Assembly (NCBI RefSeq): GCF_004027225.2
Contig: NC_044283.2
Span: forward strand, 13,224,992-13,288,991
Direction: 5' to 3'
DNA from: Strigops habroptila
Lineage: Eukaryota; Chordata; Aves; Psittaciformes; Psittacidae
DNA length: 64,000 nucleotides
Each line of letters opens with the position of its first letter. Within the stretch, counting starts at the first letter, position 1. Shown here piece after piece: positions 1 to 13,645 of the stretch. The notes under the pieces are model-generated. The model was not told the DNA's origin, ran no database searches, and was given only the letters and a program-made list of their open reading frames with translations. The position numbers were made by a program, and so were the translations under genes.

Positions 1-3000
1 TTTTGCAGTTTTTCATGTATGGATTTTCTGTGTCTTTGTATTAATAGCATGCCAATTTCATTTTAAAAATTAAAATGTTACAATATATGTGTGTCTGCAG
101 TTGGCATCTATTCCAAGTGGAAAAAACATTTATTTTTTTCCCACTTCTCTTGACAAGTTTAAATATTCATCCCACAGTAAACAACAAGTAATGTTTCATA
201 TCGCTATTAGCATTAGAAAATGTATGCAGTAATTAGCCTAATAATCCTAATTATTTTTTGATTGCATTCTTCAGTCTGAATCATAGAAGTCATTGCTCTC
301 ACAGAAAGAGAAGTCTGTCAAGGTTGTGGGAGTTCAGAATCACAATGTTTTAATGTGTCTGGTATGTTGTCCCCAAGGCATGGGTAGGTAAAGGTAGGGT
401 CTGTCCTGCATTGGGGCTAGGTCAGAGCTGTGTAGGAGGAGACTCGGGTGTTTCATAAAGGGGTTTGGCCCTATGCAAGAAAAGCCAATAAGAAAACCTG
501 AGCTGTGTTCAGGGCTGCAAGGAGTGCTTGAATCCTGAAGTACCCTTTCTTGAATGTGAGTCTCCTAAGATTCCTTTGCAAGCCTAAACTCTAGGCTGTT
601 ATAATAGGAAAGGGAAATGACAGTACTGATCACAGATAAGACATTGGGGCCAGTAGCTTCAATCAGTTACAGTAATACAATGCAAAAGCTGAATATTGGT
701 TGCAATATCAGTTTATTATCCTTAACAGATAACCTGTATGTCTCATACTGGAAAACTGATCTGTAACTCACACACACTTCATCACAAATTCGAAGCAGTT
801 CCCTATTCTAGTAGGGAAAGTCATGCCCTGCTATGAATCAGTTTCATACCATTCAATACATATTCAGAGAAATGCCCAGATCTTAAAACGTCTTGTGCCT
901 CATAAAAGAAGTACTATCTAATAGCCCGCTTAAATACAGAGTTGACATGTTTTGCTTTGAGTTGTTCAGAGGACATAGGAGGACTAGCTGTTCAGGATTC
1001 TGAACATTATCCATATGGGACAAACTGTTCTTCATTCTCTTTAAATCAACATCAGACAGGGACACCTTGCAATCTGGCCAAACCTCCTATTTTAAACAGG
1101 TATAGTGAAGTTAAAGGGATAAAAGAATCTGTTAAGGGTGCTAATATCATGCTCATTATAGAATTGGGATTTCAAAGAAATGTTTAACAACATTGTTTAA
1201 CAACTTGTTTAGCAACTCTTCTTGTTGGTTTCTACCAGGCTATGTAATGCATTTTACTGAGATTGAAGGACCCTCTAATCCCACAATTAATTGTATTCCA
1301 CTGGAAGTTCATTACTTCTCATCTTGTCCCTAACTGTTGACAATGTGCTCCTGTCTCCATTACAGCTGTTGTCTCCCCTCAACCTGAAGCCATTGACCAA
1401 GGAGTCAAAACATACAAAGAACAGGCAAATATAACTGTCCTTGGGCAGTGATGCTTTAATCCACACAATAAAAGCTTTTACTGGCAGTGGTATAATTTAC
1501 TGAAGAAATTACTCTCCGCATTGGAGAATAAATTGTAGCTTTTTGTTATAATTTCTTCAACATGCACTTAAGTAATGTTAGCTTGCAGTGTGCACCCACT
1601 GCACAGCACACCCCTTGTGCCCAGGGCACTGCCTGTGCACAGCCTGGCTCCTGGCTCAGGATTTTCAGAAGGCTTATTAGTTGTGCACAGGGTTGTCGGC
1701 GTTACCACTACCCAGCTTTCTGCTCATGGTGTGATCCCTTATGCAGGACCATGTAATGTTTGTCAAAGCAAAGAAATCCATTGGCAGGGGACAAAATGCT
1801 AGCACCATATAAAGACTGAGAAAATGATTTTAAGATACTTCAGCCCTTTTAAGATTAAATGGGCACTTACTGGAATGTTTAAAATTGTCAAGGTCCTCAG
1901 TGTCCATAGATTTAAATAGAATCAGTATCCATGTGCTTCTGGGCCTGCACAACTAGTTGTAATGAGGTAAGTATTCACCAGATTTTCTGCTGTGTCACAT
2001 TATGATCCTATTGTTCACGTTGTATGCTGTAGTTTCCTTATGAACGCATTTACTGAAGTCTAATTAATTTGACTAATGAAGTTTTTTGCTACCTTTCTCA
2101 GTAGAGGTTGAAACAAAAATCACAGTGTCATAGATAAGAGTGTGAAGCCTGCATAGTTCCCTTTAGAAAGAGCCGATTTTAAAAGATTGTTTATTCTCCT
2201 TGCCATATTTCTGGCTTGGCATTTTGGAGATACAGGTGCTGGATTAGCATGCAAAATGTTACTCACTCAGTTATTCAGTTTAACTGTAAGATGAAGCTTT
2301 TATTTAGAAGATTCAAAATGGACCTGCCACTCACTACAGAAAAATGTAAAAATGGAAGTAAAAGGGTTGACATTTTTGTGGAATTGTTATGTTTAATGGG
2401 TAACTTCATGTTCACTGATTGCTATAATGGTTTTGGTTTTGAATTAACTTTTAAAGTGACAATGTCTCTTTAATAAGGTCAGTTCTTCAAAATACTTGTC
2501 TGCTTTATTTGAACCTGGGGAAATCATGCTGATTTCTTTCATTATCTTCTATTTGCTCAGCTGCTATTTTAACACCTTTATTTCTTCTGGGGAATGTTAA
2601 GTTTTTTATGCTGTTATCTTAATACAACCCAGCGCCAATAATTACAATGCCTTTCATCAGCAGCTCTCACTTCCCAAGAGAATGACAGCAGGATTTTTGA
2701 AGCACCAAACACTAAGTCCACTCACTCAGCTGCCCCACTTCCCTTCTGCCCGTGCCAAAATGTTTTGCTGCTGTGCTGATGTAACTGGCGCAGATATAGG
2801 TGTACCACCATAAAGCTTATTTCCCTTACTGAATTACCAAAACTATATTGTCACAGGCTGTTGAGAGCTGTGTGAGAGTTCATCTGAATGCTTGTACCCA
2901 CCAAGCAGTATCATGCAAGTGATGAACATTACCCTCCTAGTCAAGTGCTCCAGGTAGGATCCAGCCTTTGCTGCTTTCTGCTTCTCCAGTTGAGTTCTAC

Positions 3001-4601
3001 GCTGCAAAACGGCTGGCGAAGGCCACCAGCTCAGGTCTTCAGTGCTCTATTTCCATTTGTTTTCTTGTCATTCACAGGAGCAAAGCAGGGAAACAAATGA
3101 GGCTCGACACTTGCGAAAGACTATACAGTGTGCTCACTGTTTGCCTTTGTATTGCAGACAAGCTGTGAGATAAACGGTCCATTTAATGAGAACTGATAAT
3201 GCCTGTCTCTGTATTTGAGCAGTCTGTGCCTGTTGGCATATAAAACCTCTAGTTATTTTTTCCCACCTTACCTGTATCAAAAAGCTTGAGAGCCATACTG
3301 ACTGAAAGCAATTTGTTTTCACCAAGGTTCAGACATTCCTCTGGAGAGCAGGAGACAGACGTTTGGTTATGTATTCAGGGAAGGGAATTATAGTTTGAAA
3401 AAGTCATCTTTAGGGCATCTTCTTCAATTAAGCCAGAGAAGCTACCTGCAAAAGAGAGGCTGTGTATTTTCAGCTACTTTTGTTTGAAATGGCAGGTATT
3501 GTTCCCAGCCAAGATAACATTCACAATCTGAGGGCAGAACTTGCTACATTTGATCATTGATTTTAGGCTTTAGTCCTTGGATTTGTGTAACTGAGAATGA
3601 CATTAGGTTACAATATGTGCATGGTTTTGTAGTTACTCAACTGAACAAAAATATCCCTATGGAGGGTGTTTGTTTGAGAAGGAGTAAAAAATTACTTTCA
3701 GGAGCATAAATAGAAAGGCCATTAGAAAATATTTTGAGTGGATAGATGTGCAAAGTCTGTATTAACTGGAATAAATGTATAAGTGTTTGTCAGGTTTTTC
3801 CAATATACTTTTGTTCTGCTTATGGCTTGACCATCACTAGTGATTAAATCTGGTCATGTCTGCCTGCAGATTTTTATTCATTTGCTGTTGATTGCTGGTA
3901 TTTCATCGCTCTGAAATTACCATCTCTGCTGTATCTGCAAATTGGCCTTTACACGTATTGCATACACAGGAGTATGTTTGTCACTGCTCTTTGTATACTG
4001 CAGAAACTGGGTAGTTCAGGGTTGCATTATTGAAAGTGATCTCTTTCAAAGGGATCTCTGCTTTCCCATCCTTCTGTCTTGGAGATTATCAGGAGATACA
4101 GGAATTAGAACCTGTCTGTGAATGTTTACTGGTTTAGGTCTTCAGGCGGTCTAAAATAGTATAAATGCTTCATATTCTTTCTTGTAATATTTTTAACCAG
4201 TTATTTGTTCTGCAAATGAGCAAAAATTCTCAAAATAGTTTTTACAGCTCTATAAGTACTAAATGTTACCATGCTCTCAGTTTCTCAGGCAAGAAGGAAC
4301 AGGGTAATTCAGTGACGGTTTTAATAAAAACAGTTCTTTTCACAGTAGTTTTATCCAAATCTGTGTGATACATTTTTCTCACAGAAAAATGTACTTGTTT
4401 CTGTTTGAAAAGATTGTCTCTTTGATGTCTGCTTTTCACCACGGAACAGAGGAAAAACCGTATTTCTGTCCTGAAAGCTGGGAGATTGGGCTCAAGTCCT
4501 TGCTTTGTCCCAGGTTTCCTTCTTAAACCTGCCTTTTTTTCCAGGAGAATGAGTATTTTAGAGATTGTGATGCTCCCTGACTGGTTCAAACCCAGTAAAT
4601 T
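1..4601. other. Intergenic, nothing recognised
   Basis: AT-rich unique-looking DNA apart from the hairpin at 4.37 kb. Open frames are under 110 codons, without kinase, repeat or splice-linked similarity. I see no exon, RNA gene or repeat family. Confidence 0.6.
4369..4393. repeat. Perfect 11-bp inverted repeat, 3-nt loop
   Basis: TACATTTTTCT, loop CAC, AGAAAAATGTA. It is intergenic with no associated gene and could be chance. Confidence 0.9.
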
Positions 4602-4679
4602 GTATTATTACTATTAAATTATTGTTATTATTAAATAATAATTAATAGTAGTAGTATTGTTAGTACTAGTAGTAGTATG
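4602..4679 (+). repeat. Imperfect trinucleotide repeat, ATT to TAG
   Basis: ATT/TTA triplets change into TAG/AGT triplets (TAGTAGTAG, then ACTAGTAGTAGT). It is a simple low-complexity repeat of about 78 bp. Confidence 0.9.
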
Positions 4680-5119
4680 CCTTTAATTGTATGGTCAGAT
4701 GATGGTTTGATGAACAATGAGTAGCCTTGTGGTTAGCTGGTGAGTTGCCAGCAGCCAAGTCTGTCTTGGTGGGATACCGCACACTGCTTTTCTGCACATG
4801 CCTTTCAAGGAAAGTACCAATCTGACCTCCCTTACCCTCCTGCCAGCTAACGTGCAGTACCACGTGCTGTAGAGAGATACAGGAGATTTGAGGTGTTCAG
4901 AAGAGTCTTTCCTATACTGATAAATGTCATCAAATTCATATAAATCCTGTCCAATATTTCCCCCTTTGCCCATAGTTTTTTACAGCAGGGTAACATAGCT
5001 AACCATGTCTCTGATTCTTCATCTGTGCCATTCTCAGCGCCATACTCTCCATCTATTTTTAATGGCATTATCGTCTGTTCTCTTCAGACCATTCATTTGG
5101 CAGGTTAAAACTCCTTTAA

Positions 5120-5240
5120 ATTTTGATCATGTCCTTCAGTGTGCTTGTTGTCTTTCCCAGTATTGTTCGCAAACTTAGTAAGAATTTCATCTTCCAGGTC
5201 ATTAATAAAAAGAAATGGAACATCTTCCGAGTTTCAATAA
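5120..5240 (-). mobile_element. Ancient CR1 reverse-transcriptase remnant
   Basis: The minus strand reads PFLFINDLEDEILTKFANNT, the CR1 reverse-transcriptase stretch before and including the FADD box, here decayed to FANN. The rest of the element is not recognisable. It is adjacent to, but in the wrong order for, the CR1 fragment at 5.3 kb, so the two probably come from separate insertions. Confidence 0.7.
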
Positions 5241-5304
5241 AGGATCCATAGTTGTTAGTATTTGTAATAAAGTAGAAGGTAAATCAGAATTAATCCAAGA
5301 CCTG

Positions 5305-5440
5305 AACTCACTACTCCTATCACTGCTTGCTTTTATAAAAAGTCCCTCTCCAGATTTCTTTTAGGCCCCTTTAGCTACTGGAGGGCTACTCTAAGGTCTC
5401 CCCTGAGCCTTCTCTTCTGCAGGCTGAATGAGATGAGACA
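5305..5440 (-). mobile_element. CR1 fragment, ORF2 C-terminal region
   Basis: The plus strand shows CCTATCACTGCTTGC, AAAAAGTCCCTCTCCAG, TACTGGAGGGCTACTCTAAG and CCTTCTCTTCTGCAGGCTGA. Together they are the reverse complement of the CR1 ORF2 3' region. The 3' tail itself is missing or too diverged to see. Confidence 0.75.
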
Positions 5441-8400
5441 AATTGTCACCTGCACTGAGAGCCAAACACCTAAAGAAGGCTCTGGGCGTTTTTATGAACT
5501 GCTTTGGTTTCATCTCATCCAGATCATCATTTGGTCCTTTCATCCAGATTTGGTTTTCTATCATGAGTGAGTTAAACCAACAAGCCTGTGTGAATCCCAG
5601 TGGTGAATAAAGATCTGGGAACTGAGGCCCCAGTGCACTGCACTTGCGAATAAAACAAGTGCAAAATCACACCAGCACTGCAATAAGGCAGTTTGCAGCC
5701 AATTGTTGAATATGCAACACAGTCTCTCGAGGGATTTGGCTCCTGAGTAGCACTGCAGCAGGGAAGAGAGGGTTTATGAGCTGTCTGCCTCCTCCAACCT
5801 AGGCACAGAAAAGCCATGGGTTCGTCAAATTTCCTGTGGGCTTTTGATGCGAAGCAGGAAGCTGTACACTAATGGAGCGTGTGCTGATCTTTAAAAGCAT
5901 CTTGCACATTGCTGTCGAGAGCGAAGTTAATTTCTGATACCACGCCTAGACTGTGAATGACTAAAATGAGATTATGAAATTACTTTATTCTGAGAATAAT
6001 TGTATTGCTGCCTTTGCGTGTGCAATTGAGAGGCTTTTTTCCTAATTGAAGTGTATGGAGAGAGCACTTCTAGCATTTGGAAATATTTGCCAAGGACATG
6101 TGATAACAAAATTGTGATAAGACAAGCTCTATACATTCTGGGGAGAAAAAACCCTGCAGAAATGACCAAGCGTCTTCCTGGGTCCTCCAATTTTTATGCA
6201 TATGAATAGTTCCCTAAATGCAATAATATTATTTAAATGAATAAAGATGTCAGGGTTTGGTTAATACAACACTGTGATTCAGTGTTGTATCAGACTGGAG
6301 AGTAATTTAGGATGGCACAAAATCCTGCTAGCATGTTCTGGCTGTCAAAGCATGCTCTGTGCACAGAGTACGTGCCACAATTTGTTTTGCTTTATTTTGA
6401 CCATCTAAATGTCACAGCATCTAATTGAAGCTAAATGTCATGGCTTTCCCCAGAAGTGAGAGACAGGTACAGGCACTACTCCAGGATGGTTCAACTAACA
6501 CCTGCAACAGGTACTACAGATTCAAATAACTCTCTCTTACTGCTTTGTTACTAAATGAAAGTATAGAAAAACAAGAAGTGGGAAAATTGACTCCATGCTA
6601 CTGAGTAGGAAAAAATATTCAGATAAGAACCTATTTCTCCTTCTCTTGAGCTTTTCTGTTACGTGTGACTTCTGCAAAGCAGAGGTACATTTTCATTGTG
6701 GGTCTCAGAACCTCTGTATACAAGGTACTGAGTGCTAGATGTCATGGTTGGGAGGGAGAAGAACTGTGTATTATTAGACTAACAAGTATACTTGGGCAAA
6801 GCAGAGGAGCTTTCCAGCATTCAAGTCTTTCTTCAAACAAAAACAGAAGATCTTTTCAGCTCCTGGCTGCAGTTGCCATGGGAGCAATTTCAAACAAATA
6901 TGTAATTAGAGCTGGTCAATATTTTTAAAGAAGGAATGGCTTTCATTTCAGAAACAAACTAGTTTAGCACATATTAACCAAAATTGGAAATAAAAACATT
7001 TAATCTGGTTTGTTTCCACTTTCCTTTTTCCTCTTCTGCTTAATTCTTTCAAGTGGCTGAAAATCTTATTTTTCCCTTTTTCTTGAAAATAAGCCTTTTT
7101 TAATAGAGGCAAAACATATTACAAAATACTTGGATAAAAGAGTTGGTCATTTACAACCAGTCGTTTAGGCCTAAATTCACAATCTTGGGACCTTCTATTA
7201 GTGCTAATAATAGGGTATGTGTTTAAGTATCCAGTATCCAAATTATGATCTTCAATGCATTCTTCACCATTACAGTTTAAAGGCACCTACATTTCAGAAG
7301 CCTTGAACCTTTATTTTCCACAGTTACCAAAATTTTTATTAGTAATTATGTGCCAATGGTCCCAAGGTAGTCCAGTCTCAATGGGGGTACATAGCTTGGT
7401 GTCTCATTTGTCCTGAAACATGTTTATAATCTAGAAATTATATGGGGGTGGCTCAGTTGAGCAGCTGTGTGCTGCACCCAGACCAGCGTATCCTATGTGG
7501 TCAGTTGTGGAGCTGGGCCAACATGTGGGTTGCCAACATGGATCATGCTTGCCAGAGGATTCAAAACGTAGGTGCTTTCTTATTTAAGAGTTATTTTGAT
7601 TTTTTTCTTTCTGAAGCCCTCCTAATGAGTCAGCAGGGTTTTAGAAGTTAAAAGTAGGTTTTTTAAAGAAGGTGTTTTAATGTTTCATCCTCACTAAACA
7701 GCCACATGTATAAAAAACAAAAAGCCCTAGAAATCATGTGAAGATGCAACTTGAAGCCCTCCCCTCCTGTATGAATGGAGGCTTGAAAGTAGAGGCATTC
7801 TGTTGAACCTCTGAGTTATGATACTGTTACTGCCATAGCGGTAGCCTTTACACTGCCTGAATTCTCCAAAATCCTTAATGTAGTTGTCTGAAGTCTGAAA
7901 ATCCAATTATTCAGCTGTCTTAATTTCAAATTAAGATAGCACCACAAATCAGTGGATGGAGAAATGTAAGGCAACGAAGTCATCTGAGCTCAGTGTTTGA
8001 CTTGTTCGGGACCCTTGGTGCAGTCAGCCTGAAGGGAAGCTGAGCAACCCCTATGTTCTTTACCTGTTGATGTTAAGCAGTACCATAGACTATCACTTTA
8101 TAACCATCATTCTAAGATTTCTGAATGACTTAAAGATTTCTGGCAAACAGTTAAATTATGGCACTGTTGCACTGAGAAATGGGTCTTTGCTGAAAGCAGT
8201 TCACTTATTGCATTGGGCAATTGCTGTTAGCTCTTGCTCCTGCTCCAGCTTCTGTGAGCATGGGCTGGGGCTGAGCCCTTGGAGGAGTTAGGTGCAGACC
8301 CTTTACAGGAGACCAAAGGATATTATGAGGCCAATATGCTCAGGACATTGCCATGCCCAGCTGCAACTTGCTGTGCTGTGGGAGGAAGTCTTGGTTTTAT

Positions 8401-9084
8401 CGCTGTAGACTGTTAATCAAGATGAACACCAACAAATCTGTAGACTCCTTTCATGACAGTTAATATCTACAGTGCCTAAAAGGCTATCTTGGAGATGTAT
8501 TTGCCTGGATGTGCATTACTGTATTGCTGACATAAGAAATCTGCTAATTCTTGTTAAAGATGATGCTGTTCTGCCCAGGAACTGCTGCTGCAGTGGGCTG
8601 AAACGCAAGTAGTTCCTGATGTGCCGTGCAGTTGCGTTACAGAAATTTAAAGTGTTGAGCATATCTTTCCATCAGTCCCGAGAGATTGTATTGGGTTTCT
8701 TTCTTAGCTCTTCCTAAGGCTGGAATTAAATAACCAGCAAGCTAAGTATGCCTATGAAACAGTGGTGTTATAGTACACATCTGTGAAAATTTCACTTGGA
8801 GCCAGATCTTGAGCACAGATCCATTGATGTTAACAGATGTATCCTAATTGATACCCCTTGAAGCTCTGTTGATGATTCATACGTTTCTGCTCTGTTGGTT
8901 TGAGACTTTTTAATTTGTCTTTTTGGTTTAGCATAAACATAAACACAAGAAATAAATACATCTGTGCATAATTTCTATATTGTAACTGGAAGCAAATCCT
9001 CAGACTTGAAATCCATTTCTGTTCTATTCATCTTTGTATACAATGCCATTGACTAGGAAATTTTCATTTCATTTGATCCCCACA
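5441..9084. other. Intergenic, nothing recognised except one hairpin
   Basis: Apart from the inverted repeat at 6264-6290, I see no feature. Open frames are short and have the composition of non-coding DNA. Confidence 0.6.
6264..6290. repeat. Perfect 11-bp inverted repeat, 5-nt loop
   Basis: ATACAACACTG, loop TGATT, CAGTGTTGTAT. It is intergenic, and no T run follows it that would suggest an RNA polymerase III end. Confidence 0.9.
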
Positions 9085-9136
9085 GCAGTTAAACTGAATA
9101 AAGGTCCTTTCCAACACCAACTATTCTATGATTATA
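9085..9136 (+). mobile_element. CR1 3'-end remnant
   Basis: A short remnant with AAAGGTCCTTTCCAACACC and CTATTCTATGATTAT, matching the last 50 bases and tail of a CR1 in plus orientation. No body of the element is recognisable before it. Confidence 0.75.
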
Positions 9137-10875
9137 ACTACTCCTTTGCGTTTGGACTGTCTGATGATGCCGAGCAGCCTTGCAGGGTATAGAGAATTGC
9201 AGGTGGAATGACAATTACCAGTCTGGTACTGCACACTGGGCATGTACATCAAAGCGTAATTTGCATTTCTTCCTTTTACTTACTTTGAGTGATTTTTATT
9301 CTTTTTAAAAGCAATTTGCTGTGTTTCAGTAATATGGACTTCACATTACTTCCTTCAGTATGTTTTTTGGAATAAACGTACCTACTACCACTTAACAGAG
9401 GGGGAAATGAAGCACGGAATAAATAGATTCAAGGAAAGAGAGAGTGGTCTTTCCAGCAAGTGCTATCATGCAGCATTTATCCCATGAACCTCAGTTATGA
9501 GTAGATGATGCCTTCCCTTCCCAATGAGGGGTGGAGAACAGCTGATGCTATTTCACAAGTGCCCTTTACACGAAGGCCTGTGAGAGCAGTTGAAGGAAAA
9601 AGAAGGCAATAATAAAAGTACTTCTCGAGCATGCAGCAATTTGAATGAAGGACTGAAACTGTTTCATTTCAGGTAACGCAGACTGGTCATTAAAAAGAAC
9701 ATCTTTATTACTGACATAATTTCAGTTATTCTTTGAGAACATTTCAAAAGTGCATTAGTTTTTATAGGGTTTTGAAGCTAATCACTTAAAAATAAGGTGA
9801 TTGCAAAGAAGTTAGTATAGAATTAAGGGGTACCAAGCCAATTCTACTATTCTATTTCAGTGAAATGTGTGTGGAGAATGAGAGAGGGATGGGATAGGAG
9901 TTTCTTTTCAGTGAATAGAAACCTGTTCAAGCTGCCACGAGGTTAAACGAATATAATATTAGATCTAAAATTCAAAAGTATGGATAGACTCATCAAGAAG
10001 GGTTGCAATGAGCATGCAGAGAGTATAAAAGCTTTAAAAAGATGTGTCTGGATACAGCCCTCCTGAATCTCTGTTTCAGGTGGCAGTTCTCGAATACCCA
10101 TCAATTTCCTGGTCTAGCAGAGTGAGCATTGAGTCAAGAGTAAGCACCAGGTTCAGAGTTATTGCTTACATTGTCTTGGATTAGTCATTTCATGTTTTGT
10201 CTGAAGTGCTGATGTTATTAATAGCATGAAATAATGATATTTAAATTACTCTTGTTGATTGTAGTTGATTGGGAAAATAGCTATTCTGGTTGCTTTTTCT
10301 TGGATAAAATCTTGATTTATTTCCACAAAGATTACAGAAATAGCGTTTTGCTCAAACTTCAAGTGTTTTGATTAAAAATAGGTCTCCTTGCTCCCCACGG
10401 GATTGCCATTCAGGGCTGTATTCTTTGTCCTGTGCTATGGCCAGGGCTCACTTATGGGACAACAGGGGAAGGCACATACATACTTTAGTTATTCCCATTG
10501 CATTTCAAACCATGACTACCAGGCTGTGCATATTACCAAAAGGTAGCTTTTATTTAGGCTCAACTGGTAGAAAACAGGTTGTTTCCTGCCTCAGTTCCTT
10601 CTCTTGGTCCATAATATTTCATGTGGTTCATAATATTTCATCTGCAGAAGGCAGGTGGACCCACAGGAGCGAACCCATCTTTGGGACTGTCTGGGATTCC
10701 CACTGTGCTACATCCCATATCATCATTCTGCTCATCTGTGAAGACTGAAACAGGGAGAGTGCATCTGAGGCTGTGCCCCCAGGACTTTGCTTGCCTCTAT
10801 CATCCCTCTTTCACATCCTGTCCCTTCCCTGCGCTGTTCTCTGGGTGCAGCATCCACCTCTGTTTGACTTTTTCT
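9137..10875. other. Intergenic, nothing recognised
   Basis: The words around 9400 (AGAGGGGGAAATGAAGC) faintly recall an old SINE tail but are too short to call. The 126-codon plus frame at 10368 has no recognisable domain. Confidence 0.6.
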
Positions 10876-11055
10876 AGGGAAAGAGGGGAAGAGAAAAAAA
10901 GAGAGAGAGAGAAGGAAAAAGAAAAAGGAAAAGAAAGAAAGGGAAGGAGGAAGCAAGGAACAAAGGAAAGAAGAAAGGAAGGAGAAGTAAAAATAGGAGA
11001 TGAAAAAAGGAAAAGAAGGAAAACAAAAAGGTGAAGGAGAAACAGAAGTAAAAAG
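10876..11055 (+). repeat. Polypurine (GA-rich) tract
   Basis: An uninterrupted purine run covers 10876-10953 (78 nt), followed by about 100 nt of purine-rich sequence with rare C or T. It includes a (GA)n core and GAAA and GGAA variants. Long open frames on both strands here (Glu/Lys/Arg-rich on plus, Phe/Leu/Ser-rich on minus) come only from the base bias. Confidence 0.95.
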
Positions 11056-13645
11056 CCCAGGTATCTTTAGCAACGGTGCAACCAGAGAGGCAGCAAATGC
11101 AATTCTTCAGGTAGTGCTCCCCTAGCCTGTGATTTCCCAGGTCTGGACAAGAAATAAGCATCTCTCTTATTATTGTCTGCTTCCATTTTGCCTTTCAGGA
11201 AGCTAAAAGAGCCTTAAATAACAGCAATTCTAGTTCCTCTGTCTTCCCCAAAGAGACACATAAATACTTTTATGCCATTAGAAAGACTGACAAATAAATT
11301 TATTTTACATTTAACAGAATTCCTCTCTACAGGTGAAGGCAAAGAGGTAAACAGCATTATTAAGTTGAATTTCACTTTGTCTTTTACGTTTCAAATGCTG
11401 TAACAATTTTCCTCTCCTTCTTTGCATCTTTAAGATAGGGTTAAAAAGATTTAATGGAGGTTGTTGCTATGGCGCTCATACCAAGGTGTCTGCATTCATT
11501 CCTCTGAACGTGGTTAGTGCTTGAACATGTTTACAGTTTTGTCTGTCTGGGTCTATTTGCTGTCTCAAAATCAACACAGTGCACCCCAGCTGGGAGAGGA
11601 CGTGCTCGGTTTTGCCTTGAGAAGATGCAGAGTAAATGCAATGTGAAGAAAAGGTCTGCAGGCCTTTTTTTAACACTTCTCAAGTGTTTTCATAGACTCA
11701 AAATGTGCAGAGACAGACATGAGAGATGCTGCACTCGGCAATGTCTGCACATCAGGGCACAAATTATTTAGGTTTTTTAATAGCTTTATGAAACATTACA
11801 ACTGATAGGGCAGTCCTTTCCAGCTGACATCACAAAGAGTTATTCCTGAATGATATCATCATTGGAGCTTTTAGAGGCGGAAAAAGAAGAAAAACACCCC
11901 AACGCAGTGTGAATCTGGTATGTGCCATAGCTCCTTGGTCTAACAGTAGTGGTTGTCTTCTAATACTGATTTAACTTTTTGTGGTGCAGACGTTGCATAG
12001 CCAATTAGCTCTAGAACATTATCAGATGGTCTCCAACCCTTCATCTGGACACAGAGCAGAGAGGAAAGCCTAAGGAATTCACAGCCCCTCACACACCTTG
12101 CACCTCAGCCCTGACCAGAGGCAAGAGGCTGAGCTCCAAGTCCAGCCTTTGTGCTAAAGAGCTGGCAGTGCTGCTGAGCCCCATTAGTGACATGGGTGGC
12201 CTTTCCCTCTGGAGATGCTGCCCCATCAAATTCCTGCCCTTGCACACGCCAGTTCCTGCACACACACTGCAGCACGCAGGTGCTCCTGAAGATGCAGCAT
12301 AAGACTGAGTTTTTCCGAACACATCATCAGGTTCAGGATGGAATTAACATTATTGTACTCTAGTGGAATTAAAAGAGAGAAGTCCACTATGACATATTGC
12401 ATAATTAAACTGCAGTCTGTATCATTTATCTGTAGCAAATACTTTCTATTAAAATGTTCATCTTGGAGCTGAATCGCTTTTCAATCCAAAGGTGCTGCTT
12501 TTTCTGATTGAAAGGTGCTATTTTTTCTATAAAACATGCTGAACTACACTAATATGAGTAAACACACACAGAGTGAACTGCAAGAGGTTGTGTTTCTGAT
12601 GGCTATACATCTTTTTCCTTGTAATTCTCTGCTATTCCTCCATTTCTGACCTGATGGCAATATCTGTCATCTTTTTAGTAAGTACCGGCACTGGTTTTGG
12701 TTCGTATGTTTGTTACCCTCCCTCCTGAGGTAAATCTGATGCCCTGGAGAAATACGGGCATGGTGTGAGATGTGCAGTTGTTCTGATTTAACATGGCATC
12801 ACTTTTCTCTGTGACAAGGATATTTTCATCACTGGATGATCATACTTGTTCCAAAATAAAGGCTGTTTCCTATTGACTAAAAAAGCACGAAGTGTCCTTA
12901 TTTCTACAGAGAGGATGATGTCAGGAATGTGGGCTGCCTCTATTACAGGAGAAAGAACGCCAGTCAATGTGAATGAAGGTCTCTGCTGAAGCTCCTGGCC
13001 TTGGTGGTGCTGCCTAAGCAGATCGCCTTGAATGCTCTCCTTGGAGCCCTGTGTGGTTTAGGTCTTGGCAACAAGAAAGTGTGTATCCTGGAAAGTTTGT
13101 TCTGAAATGTCTTAAGAAAGGCTTTAACTGGTCCATTCAAAAGTCTTTTGAAGCCAGTGCCATGTCCCCAGTGGTACCGTAAGTTAGTGCCAAGGGAAAA
13201 GAAGAACTGGGCAAGCAGGTATTATCCTTTCCAAGATGGCAATTACTTTAGCTCTCCCACATTTGAATGTGTTTTCCATATTTTCAGAAAGTTTCTCTTT
13301 CATCTGGTTCTCCACCCTTCTCCCCATGTAACTTTAGCATTCACAGCATCCTTTGGCAATGAGTTCCACAGGTCTATTTGCTAAGGAGCACATAATCATT
13401 TTTGTTTTGCGTAAAATAGGAGCTGACATAGGACATAAATAATAGTGTGCCAAGTCCTTTCAAAGCGAGTCCTTTCTGTGGTCTGTCCATCTTCATCTCC
13501 AGCTCTGGCAAGAGCTGCTCTCCTGGAGCCACATTCTTCCTCAGCACACGTGAGAGCCGAAGAAAGAGGTCTGAATATGAATCTTAGCACCACATGGCAT
13601 CACTCAAGAGTTTACACATTTACCCTTAGGTGTCTTATTTCTAAG

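Noticed and set aside
4266..4589. 107-codon minus frame
   Set aside because: Low-complexity charged sequence with no domain and no supporting splice partners.
9380..9430. Possible SINE tail (AGAGGGGGAAATGAAGC)
   Set aside because: The match is under 20 bases and has no preceding core.
10621..11161. Long frames on both strands rich in Glu/Lys/Arg or Phe/Leu/Ser
   Set aside because: They result from the polypurine tract, not from a coding sequence.
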